A model generated the notes under the pieces. It did no database searches and was not told the origin of the DNA. It was given only the letters and a program-made list of their open reading frames with translations. From Microbacterium sp. 18062 (GTDB taxonomy: Bacteria; Actinomycetota; Actinomycetes; Actinomycetales; Microbacteriaceae): a DNA stretch of 64,000 nt. The stretch is from positions 1-64,000 of the forward strand of contig NZ_CACSKB010000017.1 of assembly GCF_902706225.1 (NCBI RefSeq). Reading direction: 5' to 3'. The position numbers and the translations under genes are program-made. Below are positions 17,440 to 26,522 of this stretch, one piece after another (position 1 is the first letter of the stretch; every line of letters begins with the position of its first letter).

Positions 17440-18447
17440 TCACTTCCATTCCCGCTGGAGCTCCATCGTGGAGCAGTGGATTCCGCCGCCGTTCTTCAGG
17501 ATCTCGCGATACGGCACGGTGATGACGGTGACGCCGTGCTTGTCGGCGAGCTTCTCCGCGGTCCGCGGCAGGTGGTCGGGCATGATGACCGTGCGCCGGT
17601 CGAGCACCAGCAGATTGCACGCCCATTCCTCGCCCGGATCGACCTCGACGAGCTCGACGTCCAGTTCGCGCAGCGCATTCATGTAGTCGTACGGCGCGAG
17701 TCGCGGGTTGACGAGGGCCAGATCGTCGTCGAGCATCGACGAGCACATGTCGAGGTGGATGAGGTAGCCGGGCAGCGAGACGCGGTGCAGCGTGATGCCG
17801 TGCATCTCCAGGAGCTCCGCCAGCTGACGGTGGCCCTCGGGGTTGCAGCGCACGGAGGTGCCGAAGAACGCCGTGTCGCGCCGCACCTTGACGAACGTGC
17901 CGCCCTCGACGAGTCCGGAGCCGGTGATGGTTCCCAGGATCGGCATCCCGGCCGCGGCGACCGCGGCCGTGGTCGACTGCTCCTCGCCGCGCCGCACGCG
18001 AGCGGCGAGGCGGCCGATCACGGCACCGCCGGGCACGGTGACGAGCGGGTCACGGGTGTAGATCGACTTCGTGAAGGTACGGGGCAGATCCTCGGCGAGG
18101 TACACCTGGACGCCGTTCGCCTCGAGCGTGTCGACGAGGCCCTGATGCTCGGCCGCGACGCGTTCGAGGTCCGGCTGCTCACGCCCCGTCCAGTACCAGC
18201 GCAGCTGGGGGTCGACGAGCGCGTCCAGCTCGTCGGAGTACGCGTCGGCACGGATGTCGGCGAGCCCGGCGCTTGGCCGGCGCATGAGCACGGAGCGGAG
18301 TCGGCTGACCTCGTCGGCCGCACCCCAGCGCCGCCCCCAGGTCGCCTCCAGCTCGGCGGTGTCGTGGAACGCGGGCAGGGGCTCGGGACCGAGGAGGGCA
18401 TGGAACCGCCCGTCGGAGATCTCCAGCGTCGAGTCGATCGTCGTCAT
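17440..18447 (-). CDS. Amidinotransferase/arginine deiminase superfamily hydrolase
   Basis: A 335-residue guanidine-modifying enzyme. The fold's motifs are LPRTFTKSIYTRDPLVTVPGG early, HLDMCSSMLDDD in the middle (catalytic His/Asp region) and the nucleophile segment KNGGGIHCSTMEL near the C-terminus (Cys). The superfamily includes arginine deiminase, dimethylargininase and arginine:glycine amidinotransferase; a hydrolase acting on a guanidino group fits best beside an AruI-like decarboxylase and an N-carbamoyl hydrolase. The ATG at 18447 follows GGAAGGA. The exact substrate is not predictable from sequence. Confidence 0.88.
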   Translation of the reverse strand: MTTIDSTLEISDGRFHALLGPEPLPAFHDTAELEATWGRRWGAADEVSRLRSVLMRRPSAGLADIRADAYSDELDALVDPQLRWYWTGREQPDLERVAAEHQGLVDTLEANGVQVYLAEDLPRTFTKSIYTRDPLVTVPGGAVIGRLAARVRRGEEQSTTAAVAAAGMPILGTITGSGLVEGGTFVKVRRDTAFFGTSVRCNPEGHRQLAELLEMHGITLHRVSLPGYLIHLDMCSSMLDDDLALVNPRLAPYDYMNALRELDVELVEVDPGEEWACNLLVLDRRTVIMPDHLPRTAEKLADKHGVTVITVPYREILKNGGGIHCSTMELQREWK

Positions 18448-18458
18448 GATGGTCCTTC

Positions 18459-20057
18459 CTAGAGCGACCGGGCGGTGGCGAGGTCGGCGGGACTGTGTTC
18501 CCGGGCGACGATGACGGTCGCGCCGGCGGATTCGAAGGATGTCGCGAGGGCGGCGGAGAGCTCGTCCGGGCTGTCGACCACGACGGCGTGCGCGCCGAAG
18601 CCGCGGGCGATGGCGGCGTGGTCGTGGGCGGTGACCTCGGTGTCGATGCGCTCGGCATCGGCTCGATCGAAGGAGTCGCGGATCTCGCCGTAGCCGCGGT
18701 TGTCCCAGATCAGCAGGGTGAACTGCCGCTGCAGGTCGACGGCGGTGGCCAACTCGGGCAAAGAGAACAGCACTCCCCCGTCGCCGGCGACGGCGAGGAC
18801 CGGGCGGTCGGGCGCGGCGATCGCCGCGCCGACGGCCATCGGCACCGCGGCGCCCAGGGTGCCGAGACCATATGTGGCGATGCGCGCGGTCGGCTCCTCG
18901 GGCACGACCATCTGATGCAGCGTGTAGGCGAGCTGGGTCGAGTCGAGCACGACGACCGTGCCGGACGGCGTCGACGCCTCGATCGCCGCGACCCAGGGCG
19001 CATGCCCCTCGGACTGGGCGGTCCAGCCCACGTCCTCGCGCGCGCGAGCGGCGCGGGCGGCGCCCGTGGTCGCTTCGGCGCGGGGAAGCGCCGAGAGGAG
19101 CGCGTCGACGGCACGGCGCGCGTCCGCGCGGAGGGCGACCGCCGGTGCGACGGGCCCCGCTGCGGCCTCCGGGTCGATGTCGATCCGCACGAGCGTGCCG
19201 CCGATCTCGAGCGGACGACCCGAGTAGAGCACGTCGGTCTCGGAGAACTCGGTCCCGATCGCGAGCACGACGTCCGCGTCCCGTACGAGCGCGAACGTCC
19301 CGTCGAACGGCAGCAGGGTGCCGACGGCGAGCGGGTGCGTCGCGGGCACGATCCCGGACGCATTGCCGGTGGTCACGACCGGCGCGTCGATCAGCTCGGC
19401 GAGCTCCGCGATCGCGGAGCCGCGGCTGCCGCCCCCGGCGATGATCACCGGGGTCTTCGCCCCGGCCAGCACCTCGACGGCTGCGGCGAGCGCCGTCGCG
19501 TCGATCGGCTCCGGCGTTCCGGCATCCGTCGTGCGTTCGAATCGATCCGGGATCTCGCGGCTGAGCACGTCGATCGGGATGGAGATCACCGCGGGCCCGG
19601 GGCGTCCGACCGTCATCGCCCGCCAGGCCTCGGCGAGCACCGCCGGGAACTCCGCGGGCTCCGTCACGCGCCAGACGTGCTCGGTGACACCGGATGCGGC
19701 GATCACCTGGTCGCGTACGTCGTGCAGGGGCCCGCGCCTGCGGCCGAGCAGCGACGACGCGGTGTCGGCGGCGATGTACAGCACCGGGATCGAGTCGTGC
19801 CAGGCCTGCGCCAGCGGCGTGAGCGCGTTCAGCAGCCCCGGTCCGGTGACGAGAAGCGCCACACCCGGCGTTCCGGTCTGGCGCGCGTAGGCGTCCGCCA
19901 TGAACCCCGCGCCCTGCTCATGACGGGCGGGGTGGGAGGCGATTCCCGCCGCGCGGAGACCTCGATAGAGCTCGATGGTGTGGACACCGGGGATCCCGAA
20001 GACCGTGTCGACGCCGTAGTCGGCAAGCAGGCGGACGACGCCTTCTCCGAACCTCAT
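18459..20057 (-). CDS. aruI: ThDP-dependent 2-oxoacid decarboxylase, AruI-like
   Basis: A 532-residue thiamine-diphosphate enzyme of the acetolactate synthase/pyruvate decarboxylase group. The N-terminus carries YGVDTVFGIPGVHTIELYRG and the catalytic-Glu segment PARHEQGAGFMADAYARQTG, which closely resembles 5-guanidino-2-oxopentanoate decarboxylase AruI of the arginine transaminase pathway. The ThDP motif is AGDGGVLFSLPELATAVD with IWDNRGYGEI. It would decarboxylate 2-oxoarginine or a relative to a guanidino aldehyde. The ATG at 20057 follows GAGGA; the frame is open 14 codons further but lacks a ribosome site. No transaminase lies in the operon, so the oxoacid must come from elsewhere. Confidence 0.85.
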   Translation of the reverse strand: MRFGEGVVRLLADYGVDTVFGIPGVHTIELYRGLRAAGIASHPARHEQGAGFMADAYARQTGTPGVALLVTGPGLLNALTPLAQAWHDSIPVLYIAADTASSLLGRRRGPLHDVRDQVIAASGVTEHVWRVTEPAEFPAVLAEAWRAMTVGRPGPAVISIPIDVLSREIPDRFERTTDAGTPEPIDATALAAAVEVLAGAKTPVIIAGGGSRGSAIAELAELIDAPVVTTGNASGIVPATHPLAVGTLLPFDGTFALVRDADVVLAIGTEFSETDVLYSGRPLEIGGTLVRIDIDPEAAAGPVAPAVALRADARRAVDALLSALPRAEATTGAARAARAREDVGWTAQSEGHAPWVAAIEASTPSGTVVVLDSTQLAYTLHQMVVPEEPTARIATYGLGTLGAAVPMAVGAAIAAPDRPVLAVAGDGGVLFSLPELATAVDLQRQFTLLIWDNRGYGEIRDSFDRADAERIDTEVTAHDHAAIARGFGAHAVVVDSPDELSAALATSFESAGATVIVAREHSPADLATARSL

Positions 20058-20104
20058 GTTGTCCTCATTGTCTGTGGTGAAGCGAAGCGATGCGGGCACG
20101 AGGG

Positions 20105-20908
20105 TCAGTGCAGGTGCGCGAGGAACTGGCGGGTGCGCTCATGCTCGGGCTCGGAGAAGAACTTCTCCGGCTCGGCCTGCTCGAGGATGACCCCGTGGTC
20201 GAAGAACGCGACCTCGTCGGCCACACGCCGCGCGAACCGGGTCTCATGGGTGACGACGATCATCGTCATCCCCTCGGCCGCGAGCTCCTCCATCACGTCG
20301 AGCACCTCGTGCACGAGCTCGGGGTCGAGCGCGCTCGTGGGCTCGTCGAAGAGCATGACCTTCGGGTTCAGCACGAGCGCCCGGGCGATCGCCACACGCT
20401 GCTGCTGGCCACCCGACAGCTCGGACGGGTAGGCGTGCACCCGGTGCCCGAGGCCCACCCGCTCCAGCATCTGCGCGGCGCGCTGCTCGGCCTCGGCGCG
20501 GCCGACGCCGGGGAGTGCGGCGAGGCGCAGCGAGACGTTCCGGACGGCGGTCAGGTGCGGGAAGAGGTTGAAGCGCTGGAACACCATGCCGATGTCCCGC
20601 CGCTGCACGGCGAGCATGCGCTCGGGCGCATGCCTGGTCGTGCCGGGACGCACTCCCAGGCGGGCGCCCTCGAAGATGATCTCGCCGTCATCCGCGTGCT
20701 CGAGCAGGTTGAGCAGGCGCAGCAGCGTGGACTTGCCGCTCCCCGACGGACCGAGGAGGGCTTTCACCTGTCCGGGCAGCGCGGCGAAGTCGACCCCCTT
20801 GAGCACCTCGACGTCGTTGTAGCGCTTGTGCAGGCCCCGCGCATCGATCAGGGGACCGTCCTTCACCGCGACGGCGGGCGCGGAGTCGAGAATGGTGTGC
20901 GTGGTCAT
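20105..20908 (-). CDS. Polar amino acid ABC transporter ATPase
   Basis: A 267-residue GlnQ/HisP-type ATPase. It has Walker [18 protein letters not shown]-loop [16 protein letters not shown], signature [15 protein letters not shown], Walker [15 protein letters not shown] and the switch His in VVTHE. It powers amino-acid import at the inner face of the membrane. Its ATG overlaps the permease stop (20905-20908). The substrate should be the compound degraded by the operon enzymes, probably a cationic or guanidino amino acid. Confidence 0.96.
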   Translation of the reverse strand: MTTHTILDSAPAVAVKDGPLIDARGLHKRYNDVEVLKGVDFAALPGQVKALLGPSGSGKSTLLRLLNLLEHADDGEIIFEGARLGVRPGTTRHAPERMLAVQRRDIGMVFQRFNLFPHLTAVRNVSLRLAALPGVGRAEAEQRAAQMLERVGLGHRVHAYPSELSGGQQQRVAIARALVLNPKVMLFDEPTSALDPELVHEVLDVMEELAAEGMTMIVVTHETRFARRVADEVAFFDHGVILEQAEPEKFFSEPEHERTRQFLAHLH

Positions 20909-21690
20909 CGGACCTCCGCCTCCTTGGTCTGGTGTGCGACGGGAAGAGCGGCGGTGCCCAGGCCCACCGTCGGGACGGTGGGCGCGGGTCCGCCGCCCTT
21001 GCGCCGACGCTTCGGCGTGATCCAGCGATACCGCTTCTCGAGCCGGTTCTGCAGGATCATCAGGATGGACACGATGACGAGGTAGTAGACGGTCGCCGCG
21101 GCGTAGTACTCCGCGTAGCGGAAGGTCGTGGAGACCCCGAGCTGAGCGGTGGTCAGCAGCTCCCGCAACGAGATCACGCTGGCGAGCGACGTGTACTTCA
21201 CCATCGCGATGAACTCGTTCCCGGTCGGCGGGATCGCCACGCGGATCGCCTGCGGCAGCACGACCTTGAACAGCACCGCGGCAGGCTTCATCCCGAGCGC
21301 GCGCGCGGCGAGTGCCTGCCCGTCATCGACGCTCTGGAGCGCGGAGCGGATGATCTCCGACATGAAGGCCGCCTCGGTGAGCGCGAGGCCCACGACCGCC
21401 GCGACGAAGGGCGTGTACCAGTCCTGTCGGAGCGCGGGGAAGATCTGCGGCGCCGCGTTCCAGAGCAGGAGCAGCACGAGAAGCGTGGGGATGGCGCGGA
21501 AGAGCCAGATGTAGACGCGGGCGATCCCCTGCAGCACGGGGCTCTTCGCCATCGTCGCGAGGGCGAGCCCGAAACCGACCACGATGGCCGCCACCTGGGC
21601 GAGCACCGCCACCGAGATGGAGAGCAGCGCGCCGTTGAGGAACGCCTGGGAGAAGACCTGCTCTAGGAAGATCGAGACGTCGAAGGTCAT
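20905..21690 (-). CDS. Amino acid ABC transporter permease
   Basis: A 261-residue HisM/GlnP-type permease with about five transmembrane segments and the EAA loop [20 protein letters not shown]. It has a typical His/Glu/Gln family sequence ([35 protein letters not shown]). It is the only permease in the operon, so it must form a homodimer. A 35-residue Lys/Pro-rich cytosolic tail follows the last membrane segment. A strong hairpin (21720-21751) separates it from the binding-protein gene. Confidence 0.94.
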   Translation of the reverse strand: MTFDVSIFLEQVFSQAFLNGALLSISVAVLAQVAAIVVGFGLALATMAKSPVLQGIARVYIWLFRAIPTLLVLLLLWNAAPQIFPALRQDWYTPFVAAVVGLALTEAAFMSEIIRSALQSVDDGQALAARALGMKPAAVLFKVVLPQAIRVAIPPTGNEFIAMVKYTSLASVISLRELLTTAQLGVSTTFRYAEYYAAATVYYLVIVSILMILQNRLEKRYRWITPKRRRKGGGPAPTVPTVGLGTAALPVAHQTKEAEVR

Positions 21691-21719
21691 GGGGTCCGTC
21701 CGGGGGTGTCGCGGGAGGA

Positions 21720-21751
21720 TCCGGGACGCAGCGGGCGCGCTGCGTCCCGGA
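21720..21751 (-). terminator. Intra-operon hairpin after the amino-acid binding-protein gene
   Basis: A perfect 13-bp stem (tccgggacgcagc / gctgcgtcccgga) with a 6-base loop, no U-tract. It lies between the binding-protein stop and the permease start. Such hairpins usually stabilise or partly terminate the message so that the binding protein is made in excess. Confidence 0.65.
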
Positions 21752-21756
21752 CGGGG

Positions 21757-22599
21757 TCAGCCGACCTGGAGGTTGGCGGGATCGAGGTTGTACTCCTCGG
21801 CGATCTCGGCGAGCGTGCCGTCGTCGTACAGTGCCTGCAGGGCCTCGGCGAGGGGCTCCGTCAGTGGGCTGTCCTTCGCCAGGAACATGCCGAACTGAGT
21901 GCTCGGCGGGAAGAACCCGCTCACCAGGCGCAGCGCACCGTTGGACCGGCTCACGATGTCGGCAGCGGCGACATCCGTCTCGATGAGGGCGCCGGCGGCG
22001 CCGTTCACCACGGCGACGACCGTGTCCGCGGTCTTCGGGTACTGATCCACCGAGGTTCCGTCGCCGCACTCGGCGGCGATCTCCTCGCCGATCGTGGCGT
22101 TCTCCGATCCGCTCTGCGCGGAGATGGTGAGACCGCACAGATCGGCCTCCTCCGAGTAGTCCGTGTCGTCCTCGGCGCTGACGATGAGGGCGGGACCGGT
22201 CTGCATGTACTGCACGCCGTCGAGCACCTCGAGGCGGGTCTCGCTCATGTAGAGACCGCCGGGGATGATGTCGCAGCGGGCGGCCTGGATGCCCGGCTGC
22301 AGGCCTTCGAACGTCGTGACCTCGAACGTGGCCTCGAGGCCCCAGTGGGCGGCGATCGCACGGGCGGCGTCGGCGTCGAAGCCGATGATCTCGCCGTCGG
22401 TTCCGTTCTCGTAGTACTCCAGCGGCGGGTACTCGGGGTCGATGCAGAACGTGACGGTGCTCGGGCTGATGAGGCCTTCGGGGGCGTCGGAGGATGCGGC
22501 GGCCCCCGATTCCTCGGTGGCGGGTGCGCTGCTGGCGCATCCGGACAGGGCGAGAACGGCGGCGACGGATGCTGCGCCGATCGCGGCGACCTTCTTCAT
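21757..22599 (-). CDS. Amino acid ABC transporter substrate-binding lipoprotein
   Basis: A 280-residue family 3 extracellular binding protein. It has a lipoprotein signal peptide (MKKVAAIGAASVAAVLALSGC, lipobox LSGC at residues 18-21), then the periplasmic-binding fold starting FCIDPEYPPLEYYENG and GEIIGFDADAARAI. It would be lipid-anchored outside the membrane and deliver substrate to the permease. ATG 22599 is preceded by GAAAGAAG. It is the first gene of a seven-gene leftward operon. Confidence 0.95.
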   Translation of the reverse strand: MKKVAAIGAASVAAVLALSGCASSAPATEESGAAASSDAPEGLISPSTVTFCIDPEYPPLEYYENGTDGEIIGFDADAARAIAAHWGLEATFEVTTFEGLQPGIQAARCDIIPGGLYMSETRLEVLDGVQYMQTGPALIVSAEDDTDYSEEADLCGLTISAQSGSENATIGEEIAAECGDGTSVDQYPKTADTVVAVVNGAAGALIETDVAAADIVSRSNGALRLVSGFFPPSTQFGMFLAKDSPLTEPLAEALQALYDDGTLAEIAEEYNLDPANLQVG

Positions 22600-22883
22600 G
22601 GCGGCTTCTTTCACTCGGGTGCGGGGAATCCGCTGTGGAGCGTACGGATGTTGAGCATGCTAGGCAGGGAAGCCCCCTCGCGTCGGACACTTCGGCAGGA
22701 GAAGGGCACCGGAGCAACGAATCTGGTGGCTCGCTCCTGCGCTCCGGGTACTGCCTCGGGGTGTTTCGAGGTTCTCGATACGATTCTGTTATCGCACCCG
22801 CTCAGAATCGGGCGGTAAATTCCCTGTTTCCGCGCTGTTTCGTCGGCCCGGAATCGATGGACTCGACGCTCCGGACGGAGAGG
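22600..22883. promoter_or_regulatory. Divergent intergenic region, amino-acid operon / second Lrp gene
   Basis: The region must contain both promoters. TAGCAT preceded by 'tgcc' on the minus strand at 22658-22663 could be an extended -10 for the leftward operon, and TAAATT at 22816-22821 a -10 for the Lrp gene. A diverged relative of the dispersed repeat (gctcgctcctgcgctccggg) lies at about 22729-22748. No perfect operator dyad stands out. Confidence 0.35.
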
Positions 22884-23804
22884 ATGGACCCCGTGGCCCG
22901 CGGCACGAGCTCCCTCGATGACGAGCTCATCGGTCTGCTCCGGAAGGACGGGCGCGCCTCGGTCAGCGCCGTGAGCCGCCGCCTCGGCGTGCCCCGTCCG
23001 CTCGTGCGCGAGCGGCTGCACCGGCTCGTCGAGGACGGCCATCTCGCCGTGACCGCGATCGCCGACCCGGTCGTGCTGGGGCTCGAGACGCTGTGCCATC
23101 TCGCCGTGCACGTGAGCTCCGCGCCGCAGGGGGTGGCGCGGGCGCTCGCCGCACTGCCGGAGGCGTCGCTGGTCACCATCACCAGCGGACCGCACGACGT
23201 GGTCGTGGAGATCCGCTCGCACAACCAGCGCGAGACGTTCGAGATCATCGCGCGAGTGCGCGAGGTGCCGGGCATCACCCGTGTCACCACGCTGCTGTAC
23301 GTGGACGTCCACAAGAGCCCGTACTCCTCCCTCACCACCAGGCCCGAGCGCACGCAGCTCGACGCGCTCGATCGCCAGCTGATCGGAGCGCTGCAGCGCG
23401 ACGGACGCGCCTCGTACACGGCTCTCGGCAAGACGCTCGGGGTCTCCGAGAGCACCGCCCGCGGCCGTGTCAAGCGGCTCATCGACGACCACGTGATCCG
23501 GATCACGGCGGTCGCCAAGCGCAACCGTGTGACGCAGAGCCTCGCGATGGGGCTCGGCATCAACGTCGGCGGCGACATCGGCCGCCTCATCCGGACGCTC
23601 GCGGCATCGCCGCAGGTCGAGTTCGTGGCGACCAGCATCGGCGCGTTCGACATGCTCGCGACGGTGTCGGCCGCTTCCCTCGAGGACCTGCAGTCGGTCG
23701 TCGACGGCATCCGCGACGAGCCCGAGGTCATGCGGGTCGAGACCTGGGTGCATCTCACGATCGTCAAGGAGTCCTACTCCCCAGCTCGACCGATCGACGC
23801 GTAG
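22884..23804 (+). CDS. Lrp/AsnC-type regulator with two tandem modules
   Basis: A 306-residue double Lrp. The first HTH is in ELIGLLRKDGRASVSAVSRR and the second in QLIGALQRDGRASYTALGKT, each followed by a RAM sensor; the protein ends ETWVHLTIVKESYSP, the same closing phrase as the paralogue at 13585. It is divergent from the amino-acid/guanidino operon and most likely controls it, with an amino acid or its oxoacid as ligand. I chose ATG 22884, preceded by GGACGGAGAGG; an in-frame ATG at 22857 has no such site. Confidence 0.9.
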   Translation: MDPVARGTSSLDDELIGLLRKDGRASVSAVSRRLGVPRPLVRERLHRLVEDGHLAVTAIADPVVLGLETLCHLAVHVSSAPQGVARALAALPEASLVTITSGPHDVVVEIRSHNQRETFEIIARVREVPGITRVTTLLYVDVHKSPYSSLTTRPERTQLDALDRQLIGALQRDGRASYTALGKTLGVSESTARGRVKRLIDDHVIRITAVAKRNRVTQSLAMGLGINVGGDIGRLIRTLAASPQVEFVATSIGAFDMLATVSAASLEDLQSVVDGIRDEPEVMRVETWVHLTIVKESYSPARPIDA

Positions 23805-23867
23805 CCCCTCCCACATTCCGGGCGGAGTTGCGCGCTCTGCGGCACCTGAACCCGAGGAACGAGGCCG

Positions 23868-24644
23868 TCAGCCCGCGCTCAGGTCCATCCGGCGGCCGAG
23901 CACCGGCACCGCATCGAGCAGGTCCCGCGTGTACTCCTCGGCCGGGTCGTCCAGCAGCGCCTCGGTCGGCCCCGCCTCGACGATGCGGCCGTGCCTCATC
24001 ACGCAGACCTCGTCGCTGATGTACCGGACGACGGCGAGGTTGTGCGAGATGAAGAGGATCGACAGGTCGAGTCTCCCCTGCAGCTCGCGCAGCAGGTTGA
24101 GGATCGCGCCCTGCACGGAGACGTCGAGGGCCGAGGTCACCTCGTCGGCGATGAGGATCTCGGGGTCGCCGGCGAGTGCACGGGCGATCGTGATGCGCTG
24201 GCGCTGGCCGCCGGAGAACGCGCGAGGCAGCTCGTCCGCCCGCGCCGGGTCGAGCTCGACCTGCCGCAGCAGCTCGGCGACCCGATCGCGACGCTCGGCA
24301 CGTGGGTACGCCCGGCTCGACGCGATGAGCCCCTCGGCGATGGAGTCCCCGACCGACATCCGGGGATCGAGGGCGGAGAAGGGGTCCTGGAAGATGAGCT
24401 GGATGCGGCGGCGCGCGGCCCTGGCCTGCGTGCTGCGTCCGATCGTGCTCGTGCCGTGCACCCGGATGTCGCCTGCATGGACGGGGGCGAGTCCGACCGC
24501 GGCGTTCGCCACGGTGGACTTGCCCGATCCCGACTCCCCCACCAGGCCCACCGTGCGACCGGCGGGCACCTCGAGCGAGACGCCCGAGACCGCCTCTCGC
24601 CGTCCGTACCGCACGTACAGGTTCTCGATCCGGAGCGCGCTCAT
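23868..24644 (-). CDS. Peptide/nickel-type ABC transporter ATPase (DppF/OppF-like)
   Basis: A 258-residue ATPase. Walker A VGESGSGKSTVANAA, Q-loop IFQDPFSALDPRM, signature FSGGQRQRITIARALA, Walker B ILIADEVTSALDVS and switch SHNL are all intact. The DPFSALDP motif and the C-terminal EEYTRDLLDAVP are typical of the oligopeptide/nickel transporter group. It pairs with the ATPase half fused to the second permease upstream; the two genes overlap by ATGA at 24641-24644. It is the last gene of the operon. Confidence 0.94.
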   Translation of the reverse strand: MSALRIENLYVRYGRREAVSGVSLEVPAGRTVGLVGESGSGKSTVANAAVGLAPVHAGDIRVHGTSTIGRSTQARAARRRIQLIFQDPFSALDPRMSVGDSIAEGLIASSRAYPRAERRDRVAELLRQVELDPARADELPRAFSGGQRQRITIARALAGDPEILIADEVTSALDVSVQGAILNLLRELQGRLDLSILFISHNLAVVRYISDEVCVMRHGRIVEAGPTEALLDDPAEEYTRDLLDAVPVLGRRMDLSAG

Positions 24645-26512
24645 CGGACCGCCCCCGCCCGTGGCCTCTCCGCCGAGCCCTCGGGCTCGGGGACTCGCTG
24701 CCCGGCCGGCTCCGCGGACGGCAGGATCTCGCGGATGACCGGCAGCGGCTGCGTCCGATCCGTGCGCATGTCGGGCAGGCACGCGATGAGGCCCTTCGTG
24801 TACGGGTGCTTCGCCTGCTCCTTGATGTGCTCCGCCTCCAGCTCCTCGACGACGCGTCCGTCCTTCATGACGATCACCCGGTCGCAGAAGCCGGACACCA
24901 GCGCGATGTCGTGGGAGATGAAGACGATCCCGGCACCGGTGTCCAGCTGGGCGCGGCGCAGCACGCTCAGCACCTGCTGCTGCACGGTCACGTCGAGCGC
25001 CGTCGTGGGCTCGTCGGCGATGATCAGGCGGGGCTCGCCGGTCAGCGCCATGCCGATCATGGCGCGCTGGCGCATGCCGCCGGAGAACTGGTGGGGGTAG
25101 TCGCCGAGGCGCTCCGCCGGATCGGGGATGCCGACGGCGCCGAGCCCCTCCACGGCCCTCTTCCGGGCGTCCTCCCGGCTCATGCCGAGATGCTGCCGGG
25201 GAACCTCGGTGAGCTGCCGGCCGATGGTGAGCGCCGGATTCAGCGACGTGAGCGGATCCTGGAAGATCACGCCGATCTCGACCCCGAGCCGCTTCCGTTC
25301 GGCCGGGCCGATCCTGCCGTCCAGGTCGACGCCGTCGAAGCGTCGCACCTCGGCCTCGACGATGGCGGGCGGCTCCAGCAGACCCGCGAGAGCCATCGCG
25401 GTCAGCGACTTGCCGGAGCCGGACTCGCCGACGATGCCGACGACCTCGCCGGGGGCGACCCGCAGGTCGACGCCGCGCACCCGCTCGATGACGCCCCCGT
25501 CGCCGTCCGGGAAGGAGATCCGCAGCCCCCGCACCTCGGCGAGGGAAGCCGCCGCGCCGGGCGTCGGCTGCGGCGCCGAGCGTCGGGCGGCCCGGCGGGC
25601 CCGCGTAGCGGCACGCGTGGCCTTCGCGACCGCACGCAGACCCTGGCCGGGCTGATCGCCGAGGGTCTCGGCGATCATGGTGAACACGAGCGCCGCGAAC
25701 ACCACCGCGATGCCGGGCCCGATGGCGGCCATCGGATTGGTGTAGAGGTGCCCGAGTCCCTCGTCGAGCAGCCGGCCCCAGTCGTACTCGGGCGCCTGGA
25801 CGCCGAGGCCGAGGAAGGAGAGACCGGCGAAGGAGAGCAGCGTGGTGCTCGCCGCTGCCGCCGACTGCACCAGGAGCGGGCCGGCGATGTTGGGGAGGAT
25901 GTGCCTGACCATGACACCCAGCGGGCCGATCCCGATCACGCGCGCCGCGCGCACATAGTCCTGATCGGTCACGGACGAGGCCATGTTGTAGACGAGGCGC
26001 GTGATGCTGGGGATGCCCGCGAGGCCGATCGCGAGCATCGCCCCGATCGCCGACACGTTCCAGATGACGGAGAAGAACAGCACCAGCAGCAGCCAGGGGA
26101 AGGCCAGCAGCATGTCCATCACCCAGATGAGCGCCCTGCGCGCGTGCCGGGGGAGCATCGCCGCAGTGAGGCCGATGAGGAGCCCGCCGCCGATGAGGAT
26201 CGCCGTCGCTCCGGCGGTCAGCAGCAACGAGAGGCGCGTGGCGACCATCACGCGGGCGAGGATGTCGCGACCGATGTCATCGGTGCCGAAGGGATGCTCG
26301 GCGCTCGCCGTCGCCCATCGGTCGGCGATGTTCCGCGCGGTCGCGGCCTCGGACCAGACGCTCGGCCCTACGATCGCGATGGTCACCAGCGCCGCCAGGC
26401 CGACGATCGCGACGATGCCGGTGAGACTGATCCAGCGGGAACGCCGGCGCCGCTTCGCGGCCGGAAAGCCGATGGTCGTGGCGTCGAGCGCGACGGGCGC
26501 AACAGTGGTCAT
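24641..26512 (-). CDS. Peptide-type ABC transporter permease-ATPase fusion (DppC-DppD)
   Basis: A 623-residue fusion. Residues about 1-290 are a DppC-like permease with a first membrane span (ISLTGIVAIVGLAALVTIAI), the HPFGTDDIGRDILARV motif and a five-span core. After an Arg/Ala-rich linker (about 295-320), residues 325-590 are a DppD-like ATPase with GESGSGKSLTAMALAG, FSGGMRQRAMIGMAL and LIIADEPTTALDVT. Fusions of this kind are known in actinobacteria. It works with the separate permease and ATPase and the lipoprotein of the same operon. Confidence 0.94.
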   Translation of the reverse strand: MTTVAPVALDATTIGFPAAKRRRRSRWISLTGIVAIVGLAALVTIAIVGPSVWSEAATARNIADRWATASAEHPFGTDDIGRDILARVMVATRLSLLLTAGATAILIGGGLLIGLTAAMLPRHARRALIWVMDMLLAFPWLLLVLFFSVIWNVSAIGAMLAIGLAGIPSITRLVYNMASSVTDQDYVRAARVIGIGPLGVMVRHILPNIAGPLLVQSAAAASTTLLSFAGLSFLGLGVQAPEYDWGRLLDEGLGHLYTNPMAAIGPGIAVVFAALVFTMIAETLGDQPGQGLRAVAKATRAATRARRAARRSAPQPTPGAAASLAEVRGLRISFPDGDGGVIERVRGVDLRVAPGEVVGIVGESGSGKSLTAMALAGLLEPPAIVEAEVRRFDGVDLDGRIGPAERKRLGVEIGVIFQDPLTSLNPALTIGRQLTEVPRQHLGMSREDARKRAVEGLGAVGIPDPAERLGDYPHQFSGGMRQRAMIGMALTGEPRLIIADEPTTALDVTVQQQVLSVLRRAQLDTGAGIVFISHDIALVSGFCDRVIVMKDGRVVEELEAEHIKEQAKHPYTKGLIACLPDMRTDRTQPLPVIREILPSAEPAGQRVPEPEGSAERPRAGAVR

Positions 26513-26522
26513 GATCCGCCTC

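Noticed and set aside
24641..26512. Sequencing error creating the permease-ATPase fusion
   Set aside because: There is no frameshift or lost stop visible; a plausible 25-residue linker joins two complete domains, and such fusions are known in actinobacteria.
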